DNA of 64,000 bases from Laedolimicola ammoniilytica (GCF_025567165.1 NZ_JAOQKC010000011.1:1-64000); one strand, 5' to 3'; counted from the first letter of the stretch, positions 6,717 to 14,701 are shown. Notes: a model not told the origin generated them from the letters alone. A program made the numbers and translations.

Positions 6717-8717
6717 TTATTTCATCATCAGAAGTGAGAAGTTCTCAAGCGCTCCGCAAAGCTCTTTTACAAAGCGGGACGCCGGGGAGCCGTCGATGGC
6801 TCTGTGGTCGTAGGTCAGGCAGAGTCCCATGGCCTGATACGGCTTGATTTCTCCACCCACTTCCTTGATGCGGGTCGTGGTTCCGCACACACCCAGGATA
6901 CCTACCTGAGGCGGATTTACAATCGGGGTGAACATCTCCACACCCAGGGAACCTACGTTGGATACGGTAAAGGTCGCTCCGGAAAGCATATCCGGCGTCG
7001 CCTTGCCCTCCTGGCAAAGCTTTGCCAGACGTTTTGCCTCTGTGCTGATCTCTGCCAGACTCATCTGATCCGCATTGAAAATGGTCGGTACAAACAGTCC
7101 CTTGGGTGTATCTACTGCCATTCCCAGATGTACGTGATGATACTGACGGAGCATATTCTCCTGAGGCATGGTCGCGTTCAGATCCGGATGATGCAGAAGG
7201 ATTCTGGATACCGCGAACAGTACCATATCGTTCAGTGTAATATTCGGCATGCCCATGGTCTCGCCGTTGGCCTTGATCTGCTTTCTCAGCGCCAGCAGTG
7301 CGGACGCGTCGAAGGAATGATAATGGGTCAGCTGCGCCATGGTGCTTAAGGACTTCATCATGCCCTTTGCGGTAGCCTTTCTGACGCCGGAGAACTTCAC
7401 ATCGGTGTACTCCGCGTCGTCCGCTGCCGGAGCCGGTGCTGCTGCCGCCGGTGCCGGAGCCGTCGCTGCGGGTGCCGGTGCTGCTGCCGCCGGTGCAGGC
7501 GCGCTTGCCGCGTACTTCTTCACATCCACTTCCATGACTCTTCCGTGAGCGCCGGTACCGGTAGCCGCTGTAGCGTCTACGCCAAGCTCTGCCGCTGCCT
7601 TTCTGGCTCTCGGGGATACCTTTGCGTCCGGGTTGGCCGGTCCGTTTGACGCTGCTACAGGCGCTGCCGCGGGAGCCGGTGCTGCCGCCGGTGCAGGTGC
7701 TGCCGGAGCCGCTGCAGGCGCTGCCGCCGGTGCGGTGCCTTCCTTCAGACCCTCAATGCTGTCGCCCGGCTGTCCTACCGCGCAGACATTTACAAGCACG
7801 GGTACTTCGTCGCCGTCGCCATAGAAAATCTTGAGCAGGGTTCCTGCTGCTGTAGACTCGCACTCGAAGGACGCCTTATCTGTCTCATATGTAAAGAGAA
7901 CATCGCCTACATTGACCTGATCTCCTTCTTTCTTCAGCCACTCGGTAATCACGCATTCCTCTACGGTAATTCCTGCCTTCGGCATCAGGACTCCCTGTGC
8001 CATATGCGCGCCGCCTGCCGGTGCTGCTGCCGCCGGTGCGGGTGCTGCTGCCGGTGCCGGAGCCGCTGCGGGCGCTGCCGCCGGTGCGGTGCCTTCCTTC
8101 AGCCCCTCGATGCTGTCACCCGGCTGTCCGATGGCGCAGACGTTGACAAGTACGGGTACTTCATCGCCATCCTCGTAGAAGATCTTGAGCAGGGTTCCTG
8201 CTGCTGTGGACTCACACTCGAAGGACGCCTTATCTGTCTCATATGTAAAGAGAACATCGCCTACATTGACCTGATCTCCTTCTTTCTTCAGCCACTCGGT
8301 AATCACGCATTCCTCTACGGTGATTCCTGCCTTCGGCATCAGGACTCCCTGTGCCATATGCGCGCCGCCTGCCGGTGCTGCTGCCGGTGCAGGTGCTGCT
8401 GCGGGAGCGGGTGCTGCCGCCGGTGCTGCTTCCGCTGCCGGTGCGGATCCGCCTTCCTTAATTCCGGAGATATCGTCGCCCGGCTGTCCGATTGCACAGA
8501 CATTGACCAGAACCGGTACCTCGTCTCCATCCTCATAGAAGATGTCCAGAAGTGTTCCTTCTGCTGTGGACTCGCACTCAAAGGATGCCTTGTCCGTCTC
8601 ATAGGTGAAAAGAACATCGCCCACATTGACGTGGTCGCCCTTCTTCTTCAGCCATTCCGTAATCACACATTCCTCTACGGTGATTCCCGCCTTTGGCATC
8701 AATACGCCTACTGCCAT
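6717..8717 (-). CDS. dihydrolipoamide acyltransferase (E2) with three lipoyl domains
   Basis: A 666-residue E2. Three lipoyl domains follow one another (about 1-80, 125-205 and 240-325), each with the lipoylation motif ETDKASFE. Ala-Pro linkers separate them. A peripheral-subunit-binding domain (VSPRARKAAAELGV, about 380-415) and the catalytic acyltransferase domain with the active-site HRAIDG near the C-terminus complete the protein. E2 accepts the acyl group from E1 and passes it to CoA. Most bacterial E2s have one to three lipoyl domains; here the second and third are almost identical. The start is ATG at 8717, eight bases after GGAGG; the ATG five codons upstream overlaps the binding site. 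It sits between the regulator and E1 genes. Confidence 0.93.
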   Translation of the reverse strand: MAVGVLMPKAGITVEECVITEWLKKKGDHVNVGDVLFTYETDKASFECESTAEGTLLDIFYEDGDEVPVLVNVCAIGQPGDDISGIKEGGSAPAAEAAPAAAPAPAAAPAPAAAPAGGAHMAQGVLMPKAGITVEECVITEWLKKEGDQVNVGDVLFTYETDKASFECESTAAGTLLKIFYEDGDEVPVLVNVCAIGQPGDSIEGLKEGTAPAAAPAAAPAPAAAPAPAAAAPAGGAHMAQGVLMPKAGITVEECVITEWLKKEGDQVNVGDVLFTYETDKASFECESTAAGTLLKIFYGDGDEVPVLVNVCAVGQPGDSIEGLKEGTAPAAAPAAAPAAPAPAAAPAPAAAPVAASNGPANPDAKVSPRARKAAAELGVDATAATGTGAHGRVMEVDVKKYAASAPAPAAAAPAPAATAPAPAAAAPAPAADDAEYTDVKFSGVRKATAKGMMKSLSTMAQLTHYHSFDASALLALRKQIKANGETMGMPNITLNDMVLFAVSRILLHHPDLNATMPQENMLRQYHHVHLGMAVDTPKGLFVPTIFNADQMSLAEISTEAKRLAKLCQEGKATPDMLSGATFTVSNVGSLGVEMFTPIVNPPQVGILGVCGTTTRIKEVGGEIKPYQAMGLCLTYDHRAIDGSPASRFVKELCGALENFSLLMMK
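7730..8715 (-). repeat. three tandem lipoyl-domain-coding repeats
   Basis: Three direct copies of a lipoyl-domain block (about 7735-8010, 8090-8365 and 8460-8715), separated by GC-rich Ala-Pro-coding linkers. Copies two and three share long identical runs, for example across the TCATATGTAAAGAGAACATC region. This points to recent duplication or gene conversion, while the first coded copy (rightmost) is more diverged. Confidence 0.85.
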
Positions 8718-8782
8718 TTTTTTACCCTCCATTATACTTTCCTATATAGTTCCAATTTTATTACTTACTGGTTCAGGATTCT

Positions 8783-9541
8783 CTACAGAATCTCGACTCC
8801 GGCCTTCTCTGCCCGTTCTCTTAAGCCCTCCGGGATCTCCCCGTCAGTGATAATATAGTCCACATCCTCCACATTTCCGAAGGTATACGGTAAAATCTTG
8901 CCGCACTTGGAGCTGTCCATCAGGATGACCTTTTTCCCGGCCCGCTCTACCATGAGCCTCTTCACCAGCATCTCATCCTCTTTGCCGCAGGTGAAGCCTC
9001 CCTGATCCGTGTAACCGGACACGCCGATGAAGGCCAGCGCAATGTTGATTCCCTGCAGCATCTGAAGCGTGCTCTGTCCGGATACGGCCTGGTTCAGCCG
9101 GTTCAGGGTGCCGCAGCACATATGGATCGTCGGCGCGGATAACCTGGAAAGCTCGATGGCCACATTGGGCGCGGTGGTAAAGATGTTCAAATCCATGTCC
9201 GGCAGGGTCTGTGCCAGCACGATACTCGAGGTTCCCGCGTCCATAAAAATGGCGCTTCCCGGCTCTATCAGCTTCAGTGCCTTTTTCGCCATCTCGCGCT
9301 TCGCTTTCATGTTGGTCTGCATACGCGCTTCCAGCTTGGCCTCGGTAGGACTGGAACCCTGTACCACGGCAATGGCTCCGCCCCGGGTCCGGGTGATCAC
9401 ACCCTCCCGCTCCAGCTTCTCCAGATCGCGGTGAATCGTCATCAGACTAACCTCCGGAAAAAGAGCTCCCAGCTCCTTTACGGTAACAGCGCCCTTATCC
9501 TGGATATATTTTCCTATGGTCTCTTTTCTAAGCAGATTCAT
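8783..9541 (-). CDS. DeoR/GlpR family transcriptional regulator
   Basis: A 252-residue protein with the N-terminal DeoR helix-turn-helix (residues 1-57, TVKELGALFPEVSLMTIHRD) and RTRGGAI at the domain boundary. A C-terminal effector domain contains FMDAGTSSIVLAQTL and the GVSGYTDQGG segment. DeoR proteins usually repress an adjacent operon and are relieved by a phosphorylated sugar. The gene lies 65 bases upstream of the E2 gene in the same direction, so it most likely heads a regulator-E2-E1 operon and controls it. The link to 2-oxoacid or acetoin use is inference. Its own promoter overlaps a TGTTA repeat cluster. Confidence 0.88.
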   Translation of the reverse strand: MNLLRKETIGKYIQDKGAVTVKELGALFPEVSLMTIHRDLEKLEREGVITRTRGGAIAVVQGSSPTEAKLEARMQTNMKAKREMAKKALKLIEPGSAIFMDAGTSSIVLAQTLPDMDLNIFTTAPNVAIELSRLSAPTIHMCCGTLNRLNQAVSGQSTLQMLQGINIALAFIGVSGYTDQGGFTCGKEDEMLVKRLMVERAGKKVILMDSSKCGKILPYTFGNVEDVDYIITDGEIPEGLRERAEKAGVEIL

Positions 9542-9551
9542 AATGATACAT

Positions 9552-9624
9552 CCTTTTGTTAAGATTTGTTATATTAGCCCGGTTATCTGTAACACATCAT
9601 AACATTTTATAACATTTAAGTCAA
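9552..9624 (-). promoter_or_regulatory. promoter of the deoR-E2-E1 operon with TGTTA operator repeats
   Basis: On the minus strand TTGACT (9624-9619), a 17-base spacer and TATGAT (9601-9596) form a near-consensus promoter. The spacer, the -10 box and the leader contain several TGTTA/TTTGTTA copies, three of them about ten bases apart (ATGTTATAAA, ATGTTATGAT, GTGTTACAGA). TGTTA-type direct repeats are typical DeoR-family operators, so autoregulation by the adjacent regulator is likely. Confidence 0.55.
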
Positions 9625-9668
9625 CGTATTTTTCACTTTTTTTTTTCTATTTTCCAGGTTTTCCGGGC

Positions 9669-9690
9669 AATCTCGGACAAATCTCGGACA
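9669..9690. repeat. perfect 11-bp tandem repeat upstream of the queT promoter
   Basis: AATCTCGGACA occurs twice back to back (9669-9679 and 9680-9690), ending four bases before the -35 box of the queT promoter. The position suits an activator site, but no regulator can be named. Confidence 0.6.
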
Positions 9691-9694
9691 AGCC

Positions 9695-9723
9695 TTGATT
9701 TTCCGTCCAAACCATGCTATACT
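9695..9723 (+). promoter_or_regulatory. promoter of the riboswitch-queT transcript
   Basis: TTGATT (9695-9700), 17-base spacer, TATACT (9718-9723). Transcription would start at about 9730, just before the first helix of the riboswitch. Confidence 0.7.
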
Positions 9724-9733
9724 ATCGCCTGTT

Positions 9734-9840
9734 GCAAAGCCCATAAAAACAAGGTCGTACAGGGCTTGCCAGGCGGTCACCGCCTATAAATGTGCCGAGT
9801 GTTCGTGACCTTCCACTCGTAAAACAAAACTAAAGGAGAA
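9734..9840 (+). promoter_or_regulatory. preQ1 riboswitch (class III-like) controlling queT
   Basis: The leader folds into a pseudoknotted set of helices. P1 is 9734-9742 with 9762-9769 (one bulged A). A loop segment GTACA (9757-9761) can pair with TGTGC (9791-9795) outside P1. A hairpin AGGCGG/CCGCCT spans 9771-9785. A hairpin CGAGTG/CACTCG (9796-9819) has a loop containing CCTT, complementary to AAGG of the Shine-Dalgarno (9833-9836). A-rich CGTAAAACAAAACTAAAGGAG follows. A loop-to-outside helix plus a separate hairpin whose loop captures the ribosome binding site is the layout described for preQ1-III, and the gene is queT. The class is inferred; translational control is likely because no terminator is seen. 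Confidence 0.7.
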
Positions 9841-9846
9841 CTGAAT

Positions 9847-10335
9847 ATGAAGACAAACAAGGTGCAGTTTATGACCCAGGCAGCCATGATCGCTGCCATC
9901 TATGTAGTGCTCTGCGTGGTGTTCCAGCCCATCAGCTACGGACCCATCCAGACCCGGATTGCCGAAGCGCTGACGGTTCTGCCGTTCTTTACGCCGGCTG
10001 CGGTTCCCGGCCTCTTCGTGGGCTGTCTAATCGCCAATCTTCTGGGCGGCGGCATTCTTCTGGACGTAATCGCAGGAAGCGTGGCGACACTCATCGCGGC
10101 TTTCGCCACCTACGCACTCCGCAATAAGAGCAGGTATCTGGCTTCCGTTCCGCCGGTGGTGGCCAACGCGCTCATCATTCCCTGGGTTCTGAAATACGGC
10201 TACGGCGAGCCCCTTCCGATTCACTTTATGATGGGAACCGTGGCTCTGGGCGAGATTCTGACCGCCACGATTGTGGGAACTATCCTTCTGGTAGTCCTGG
10301 ACCGTTACCGGACCGCTATCTTCAAGACAGCATAA
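9847..10335 (+). CDS. queT: QueT family queuosine-precursor transporter
   Basis: A 162-residue membrane protein with about five hydrophobic segments. It has the QueT pattern near the start: MTQAAMIAAIYVVLCVVFQP, then YGPIQTRIAEALTVLPFF and GCLIANLLGGG. QueT proteins are substrate-binding S components of energy-coupling-factor transporters that import a queuosine precursor such as preQ1 for tRNA modification. The shared energising module is not in this window. AAAGGAG lies eight bases before the ATG and is the target of the preceding riboswitch. A terminator follows directly, so it is a single-gene unit. Confidence 0.92.
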   Translation: MKTNKVQFMTQAAMIAAIYVVLCVVFQPISYGPIQTRIAEALTVLPFFTPAAVPGLFVGCLIANLLGGGILLDVIAGSVATLIAAFATYALRNKSRYLASVPPVVANALIIPWVLKYGYGEPLPIHFMMGTVALGEILTATIVGTILLVVLDRYRTAIFKTA

Positions 10336-10360
10336 GCTAAGGGTATCTTGAAAAACCTTC

Positions 10361-10402
10361 GAACACTTTTCTGTTGAAAGAGCAGAAAAGTGTTCTTTTT
10401 TT
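10361..10402 (+). terminator. rho-independent terminator after queT
   Basis: Perfect 13-bp stem GAACACTTTTCTG (10361-10373) and CAGAAAAGTGTTC (10383-10395), followed by seven T. Confidence 0.93.
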
Positions 10403-10432
10403 GCCAGTTTTTCATCGCGTTAATCTGCTGTA

Positions 10433-10462
10433 TTGACGCATTGGCACATTATTTGCTATGAT
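10433..10462 (+). promoter_or_regulatory. promoter of the symporter gene
   Basis: TTGACG (10433-10438), 18-base spacer, TATGAT (10457-10462). It lies directly after the queT terminator and 34 bases before the next start codon. Confidence 0.65.
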
Positions 10463-10495
10463 TATACTTATTTAAAATAAGAGGGAGAATTCTGT

Positions 10496-11869
10496 ATGGA
10501 AAAACGTGAACGCTTTTCATCCCGGCTGGGTTTTATCCTGATTTCAGCCGGCTGCGCCATCGGACTGGGAAATGTCTGGCGCTTTCCTTATATCACCGGT
10601 AAATACGGCGGAGCTGCCTTTGTACTGATTTATCTGATCTTTCTGATCATTCTTGGCATGCCGATTATGGCTATGGAATTTGCGGTGGGCCGCGCCAGCC
10701 GGAAGTCCGCGGCCCGCAGCTTTCATGTGCTGGAGCCCAAGGGCACCAAATGGCACATCGAGGGCTATCTGGCCATGCTGGGCAATTACCTGCTGATGAT
10801 GTTCTATACCATCGTGGGCGGCTGGATGATTTCCTATATCTTTAAGATAGCTTCCGGTTCCTTCCAGGGACTCGCCCCGGATCAGGTGGGCGGCGTATTC
10901 AATGATATGCTGGCCTCTCCGGACTCCATGACCTTCTGGATGGTGGTGGCTGTACTTCTGGCCTTCGGTATCTGCAGTATGGGGCTCCAGAACGGCGTTG
11001 AACGCATCACCAAAATCATGATGTCCTTTCTGCTGATTATCCTGATCGTGCTCTGTATCCGCAGCGTGACCCTTCCGGGCGCCTCCGCGGGACTTCAGTT
11101 TTATCTGATTCCCGATTTCGGCAAAATCGTGAAAAATGGACTCGGAGAGGTCATCTTCGCTGCCATGGGACAGGCCTTCTTTACTTTAAGCCTCGGTATC
11201 GGCGCCATGGCCATCTTCGGCAGCTATATCAGCCGTGACCGCACCCTGATGGGAGAATCTGTCAATATCTGTATTCTGGACACCATCGTGGCCCTGATGG
11301 CCGGACTGGTGATTTTCCCGGCCTGCTTTGCCTTCGGGGTAGATCCGGGCGAGGGACCCGGACTGGTCTTTGTCACCCTGCCGAATATCTTCAACCAGAT
11401 GGCTGCCGGAAGGCTGTGGGGAACCCTGTTCTTTATCTTTATGAGCTTTGCGGCCCTGTCCACCATCATTGCCGTCTTTGAAAATATCATCAGCTTCGGC
11501 ATCGACCTGTGGGGCTGGACCCGTAAAAAATCTGTCCTTGTAAACCTGGTTCTGATCCTGGTGCTGTCCCTGCCCTGCGTACTGGGCTTCAATGTCTGGA
11601 GCGGTGTCGCGCCCTTGGGAGCCGGAAGCACTATCCAGGATCTGGAGGACTTTATCGTATCCAACAACCTGCTTCCCCTGGGAAGCCTGCTCTACCTGCT
11701 GTTCTGTACCAGCCGCTACGGCTGGGGCTGGGATAACTTCATTGCCGAGGCAGACGCCGGTAAGGGAATCAAGTTCCCGAAATGGGCCAGATTTTATGTC
11801 AGCTACATTCTTCCGCTGATTGTACTCTTTATCCTTGTGATGGGATACTGGCAGAAATTCGCGGCGTAA
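10496..11869 (+). CDS. sodium:neurotransmitter symporter (NSS/SNF) family transporter
   Basis: A 457-residue protein with about eleven transmembrane helices. TM1 carries the family signature AGCAIGLGNVWRFPY, whose unwound part binds Na+ and substrate in LeuT-fold transporters. GGAAFVLIYLIFLIILGMP and MEFAVGRASRKS follow. NSS proteins import amino acids or related amines with Na+. Bacterial members of this length often lack the twelfth helix. GGGAG precedes the ATG. It has its own promoter and terminator. The substrate is not predictable from sequence alone. Confidence 0.92.
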   Translation: MEKRERFSSRLGFILISAGCAIGLGNVWRFPYITGKYGGAAFVLIYLIFLIILGMPIMAMEFAVGRASRKSAARSFHVLEPKGTKWHIEGYLAMLGNYLLMMFYTIVGGWMISYIFKIASGSFQGLAPDQVGGVFNDMLASPDSMTFWMVVAVLLAFGICSMGLQNGVERITKIMMSFLLIILIVLCIRSVTLPGASAGLQFYLIPDFGKIVKNGLGEVIFAAMGQAFFTLSLGIGAMAIFGSYISRDRTLMGESVNICILDTIVALMAGLVIFPACFAFGVDPGEGPGLVFVTLPNIFNQMAAGRLWGTLFFIFMSFAALSTIIAVFENIISFGIDLWGWTRKKSVLVNLVLILVLSLPCVLGFNVWSGVAPLGAGSTIQDLEDFIVSNNLLPLGSLLYLLFCTSRYGWGWDNFIAEADAGKGIKFPKWARFYVSYILPLIVLFILVMGYWQKFAA

Positions 11870-11895
11870 ATAACAGATTGTCTTCAAAAATGAAC

Positions 11896-11940
11896 AGCCC
11901 TGGCAGGTTGTACACACACCTGCCAGGGCTATTCTCTTTT
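11896..11940 (+). terminator. rho-independent terminator after the symporter gene
   Basis: Perfect 13-bp stem AGCCCTGGCAGGT (11896-11908) and ACCTGCCAGGGCT (11918-11930), followed by a T-rich tail. It also separates this gene from the convergent gene at 11943. Confidence 0.88.
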
Positions 11941-11942
11941 CT

Positions 11943-12851
11943 CTACATCTTTGCTTCAAAATCCTCCAGGCTCTCAGAACGCGCTGCGAGCTTCAGCCAA
12001 CCTTTCAGGGTTTCTTTATCATCCTGGGCTGCGATTTTTTCTTTGAGTTCTTCCGGAACTTTTCCATATTCTTCCAGTAATTCTAAAATACTCTGAATTC
12101 TCGTTTCTTTTGCCGCCCTCTCTGCGGCCTCTTCTCTTTCGTAGTATATGATGTCATCCAGTCTCATAAATTCTTCCCTCACCTCCGGTAATACTTTTAC
12201 CTTTTTGATGTGTTCATGTATCCTCTGTAACGTTTCGCTCCTGACGCAAGTTTCCGTGCTGTTCTGGAAATAGTGAAGCAATTCCCGAATCGCCGGACTT
12301 CCGCCCTTTCTCCCCTTTGTATTAAAATAAATATAACGCAATCCGTCCCGATATTCAAGCCCCGGGACTTCCAGACATTGATTCTGAAACTGATACATCA
12401 TATAGTCCTTCCCGAATGGATCGTAGGGCAGGATCGTTATCACATAGAGATTTGGCAGCTTTGTAAAATCCCGCTCGCCGCTCTCCAAGTAACGGCTGTC
12501 GATTTTAGCTTGGTAGAAACGGTTGGATTTTTCCAGACCTTTTTTGTGGTAGCGGCAGGGCTCAATGTCGTAGACGTTCAGAACCTCCGCTGTGGTCTCG
12601 ATTACTTCCACGTCCATACGGATTCCCCGCTGGTTCGGCGTGCTGGCCGGTATAAATTTCTGGGGATTTACACGAACCTTGCCGATATCCCGGTTCAGAA
12701 GCGTCGATAATATCAGGCGGCAGAATTCTTCCCCTCCCTCCCGATCGGATGCTGCTGCGTTCATCAGGAAATCGTCTATTACATTCAAGTCTTCCAGACT
12801 TCTCTTTTTCTCTTTCGTAGTCCCGTCGTTTTCTCTCCGGATTTCTTCCAT
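11943..12851 (-). CDS. Rpn/PD-(D/E)XK nuclease-family transposase-like protein
   Basis: A 302-residue protein. The N-terminal LEDLNVIDDFLMNAAASD and the following nuclease-like core (GIRMDVEVIE, then VYDIEPC) match the PD-(D/E)XK nuclease family transposase/Rpn group. A predicted long helical and coiled-coil-prone tail (EREEAAERAAKETRIQSILE) is common to this group. Rpn proteins promote RecA-independent recombination; many genomic copies have unknown roles. It has its own promoter, a GAGAGG site before the ATG, and no partner gene. It shares the family with the gene at 24511, but the sequences are only distantly similar. Confidence 0.8.
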   Translation of the reverse strand: MEEIRRENDGTTKEKKRSLEDLNVIDDFLMNAAASDREGGEEFCRLILSTLLNRDIGKVRVNPQKFIPASTPNQRGIRMDVEVIETTAEVLNVYDIEPCRYHKKGLEKSNRFYQAKIDSRYLESGERDFTKLPNLYVITILPYDPFGKDYMMYQFQNQCLEVPGLEYRDGLRYIYFNTKGRKGGSPAIRELLHYFQNSTETCVRSETLQRIHEHIKKVKVLPEVREEFMRLDDIIYYEREEAAERAAKETRIQSILELLEEYGKVPEELKEKIAAQDDKETLKGWLKLAARSESLEDFEAKM

Positions 12852-12977
12852 TCCATCCTCTCTTTCCGGCAGCGCTGCGTAACTGCCTGTCTTACTAAGC
12901 TGTGAAAATCGTGGCGATATGCCGGGAATCTGACTGTGACTTGCTGGATACAGTTCATGACTTTTTTCACTGCTTTT

Positions 12978-13005
12978 ATTATACCGCTCCCAGAAGCCTG
13001 GTCAA
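12978..13005 (-). promoter_or_regulatory. promoter of the PD-(D/E)XK gene at 11943
   Basis: On the minus strand TTGACC (13005-13000), a 16-base spacer and TATAAT (12983-12978). The leader to the start codon would be about 120 bases. The gap 12852-13138 otherwise holds only the two inverted repeats listed separately. Confidence 0.65.
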
Positions 13006-13032
13006 TTTTTGAATTTCTACAAATTTTTCCCG

Positions 13033-13057
13033 GAAACGACAGGTTTCCTGTCGTTTC
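13033..13057. repeat. perfect 11-bp inverted repeat
   Basis: GAAACGACAGG (13033-13043) and CCTGTCGTTTC (13047-13057) with loop TTT. It lacks a good T-run on either strand. It lies between the terminator of the FAD oxidoreductase gene and the promoter of the next gene, upstream of the latter's -35 box, so it could be a protein-binding site. Confidence 0.6.
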
Positions 13058-13091
13058 GACCTCCTTTTACACGCAACACAAAAGCAGGATC

Positions 13092-13119
13092 GAAAAGGCG
13101 CGGCCTTCCGGCCGCGCCC
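13092..13119 (-). terminator. rho-independent terminator after the FAD oxidoreductase gene
   Basis: Nine-bp GC stem GGCGCGGCC (13097-13105) and GGCCGCGCC (13110-13118) with loop TTCC. On the minus strand it is followed by TTTT, 20 bases after the stop codon. Confidence 0.85.
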
Positions 13120-13138
13120 TGTTATATATCTATCTTCT

Positions 13139-14701
13139 TTATGCTTCCTTCTTTTCCTCGTGATACTCTTTCTCCGTATTCACGCTCCAGATATTCTTCT
13201 TATCCTTTCTGCCGCTCAGGATATTGTCCACAGCCTCGAAGGAGGTAGCCATGGAGTGATCCATGTTGTTGTAGCGGTGCTGACCGTTACGGCCTACGCA
13301 GTACAGGTTCTCAAAGGTATCCAGGTACTGAATCAGGTCGTCCATATGGTCATAGGTATCAAAGTAAGCCGGGTATGCCTTCTTCACCCGTTCTCTGTGG
13401 GAATCCAGCACGTCCTTCTCGCTGGTGATGACACCCATCTTTACCAGCTCGGAGATACCGAACTTCACCCACTCCTCTTCGCTCATGTTCCAATACTTAT
13501 CGCCCTCGCTGCAGAAATACTCCAGACCAATCCATACCTTGTGATCCGGATCGGAAACCAGATACGGGGACCAGTTGTTGAACACCTGGATACGGCCAAG
13601 CTTTACGCCCACGTCCTGCACGTAAATCCAGCAGTCCGGGACAATATTGTTCAGGGTCTTCAGCTTCGTCTCATTCTTCAGATTCAGCTTATCCACCAGC
13701 AGTCCCACCGTCACGAAATCACGATAGGGCAGTCCCGCCGCAATCTTGCTCATCTCTTCCGGCACATCGTTCATGCCGCCTACCAGATCCTTCACCGGCA
13801 TGGAGGAAATGAATACGTCGCCCTCGATGGTATGCTCCTCGCCGTTCTGTACATAGGACAGGCTCTGTACCCGGCCGTCCACGGTATGCAGTCTGGTCAC
13901 CTTGCAGCCCTTACGGATCTCGCCGCCCATCTTCTCTACCTCAGACGCAGCGGTCTCCCAGAGCTGGCCCGGGCCGTACTTGGGATAATTGAACTCTTCG
14001 ATCAGGGAGGTCTGTACCTGGTGCTTGTCCTGCTTCTTCGGCACCAGCTTCTGTACGTTGTCCTTCAGGATTCCCATAATGGAAAGTCCCTTGGTACGCT
14101 GCGCGCCCCAGGAAGCGTCGATCTCGCTGGGGTGACGTCCCCACAGTTTCTCGGTATAGCCCTCGAAGAACATGGAGTACAGCTTCTTGCCGAAGCAGTT
14201 GATATAGAAGTTCTCCAGGGAATCCTCCGGCTTCTTGGCTACGGCAGCCTTCAGATAGCTGAAGCCCGCCACCATGGTGGTGGCAAAGCCCATGTTCTTG
14301 ATGGTAGTCGCATTGACCTTGACCGGATAGTCGTAAAACTTCTTTCCGTAATAGATACGGGATACACGGTTACGTGTCAGCATCACCCGGTCTTCCTTCT
14401 CCGGATCCGGTCCGCCTGCCGCCAGGGGCACCTGGCGTCCCAGCTTCTTATCATCGTAGGAGGGCGCGCCCTGCAGGGGCATAATCTCGTCCCACCACTT
14501 TGTTACCCGGTCGTCCTTGGAGAAGAAACGGTGTCCGCCGATATCCATCCGGTTGCCATTGTAACGCACTGTGCGGGAGATACCGCCGATCTCCTGACTC
14601 TCCTCCAGAATCAGTACCTCGTACTCATCCGACTTTTTTAATAACTCATACGCCGCCGTTACACCTGCCGGTCCGGCGCCTATAATCACTGCTTTCTTCA
14701 T
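13139..14701 (-). CDS. NAD(P)/FAD-dependent oxidoreductase of the amine-oxidase/protoporphyrinogen-oxidase-like superfamily
   Basis: A 520-residue protein starting with a Rossmann dinucleotide-binding motif (VIIGAGPAGVTAAYELL, then LILEESQEIGGISRT), followed by the FAD-contacting GHRFFSKD segment. The C-terminal GRNGQHRYNNMDHSMATSFE closes the FAD site. This architecture is shared by amine oxidases, desaturases and UDP-galactopyranose mutase relatives. Related genes often sit in cell-surface polysaccharide loci, but here it stands alone between its promoter and terminator. The start is ATG at 14701 behind AAAGGAG; the longer upstream frame has no binding site. The reaction is not known. Confidence 0.8.
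   Translation of the reverse strand: MKKAVIIGAGPAGVTAAYELLKKSDEYEVLILEESQEIGGISRTVRYNGNRMDIGGHRFFSKDDRVTKWWDEIMPLQGAPSYDDKKLGRQVPLAAGGPDPEKEDRVMLTRNRVSRIYYGKKFYDYPVKVNATTIKNMGFATTMVAGFSYLKAAVAKKPEDSLENFYINCFGKKLYSMFFEGYTEKLWGRHPSEIDASWGAQRTKGLSIMGILKDNVQKLVPKKQDKHQVQTSLIEEFNYPKYGPGQLWETAASEVEKMGGEIRKGCKVTRLHTVDGRVQSLSYVQNGEEHTIEGDVFISSMPVKDLVGGMNDVPEEMSKIAAGLPYRDFVTVGLLVDKLNLKNETKLKTLNNIVPDCWIYVQDVGVKLGRIQVFNNWSPYLVSDPDHKVWIGLEYFCSEGDKYWNMSEEEWVKFGISELVKMGVITSEKDVLDSHRERVKKAYPAYFDTYDHMDDLIQYLDTFENLYCVGRNGQHRYNNMDHSMATSFEAVDNILSGRKDKKNIWSVNTEKEYHEEKKEA

Noticed and set aside
7339..8538. GC-rich Ala/Pro-coding repeats as a CRISPR or regulatory repeat array
   Set aside because: They encode the interdomain linkers and lipoyl domains of the E2 protein and show no constant repeat-spacer pattern.
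8733..8782. TATAAT just before the E2 gene as an internal promoter
   Set aside because: It abuts the GGAGG site, so the start point would fall within or after the ribosome binding site, and no -35 box is present.
12785..12970. 61-codon leftward frame upstream of the PD-(D/E)XK gene
   Set aside because: It overlaps the start of that gene, covers its leader and has no binding site or recognisable sequence.
13160..14641. 493-codon rightward frame opposite the FAD oxidoreductase
   Set aside because: Shadow frame: the opposite strand has clear Rossmann motifs, binding site, promoter and terminator.
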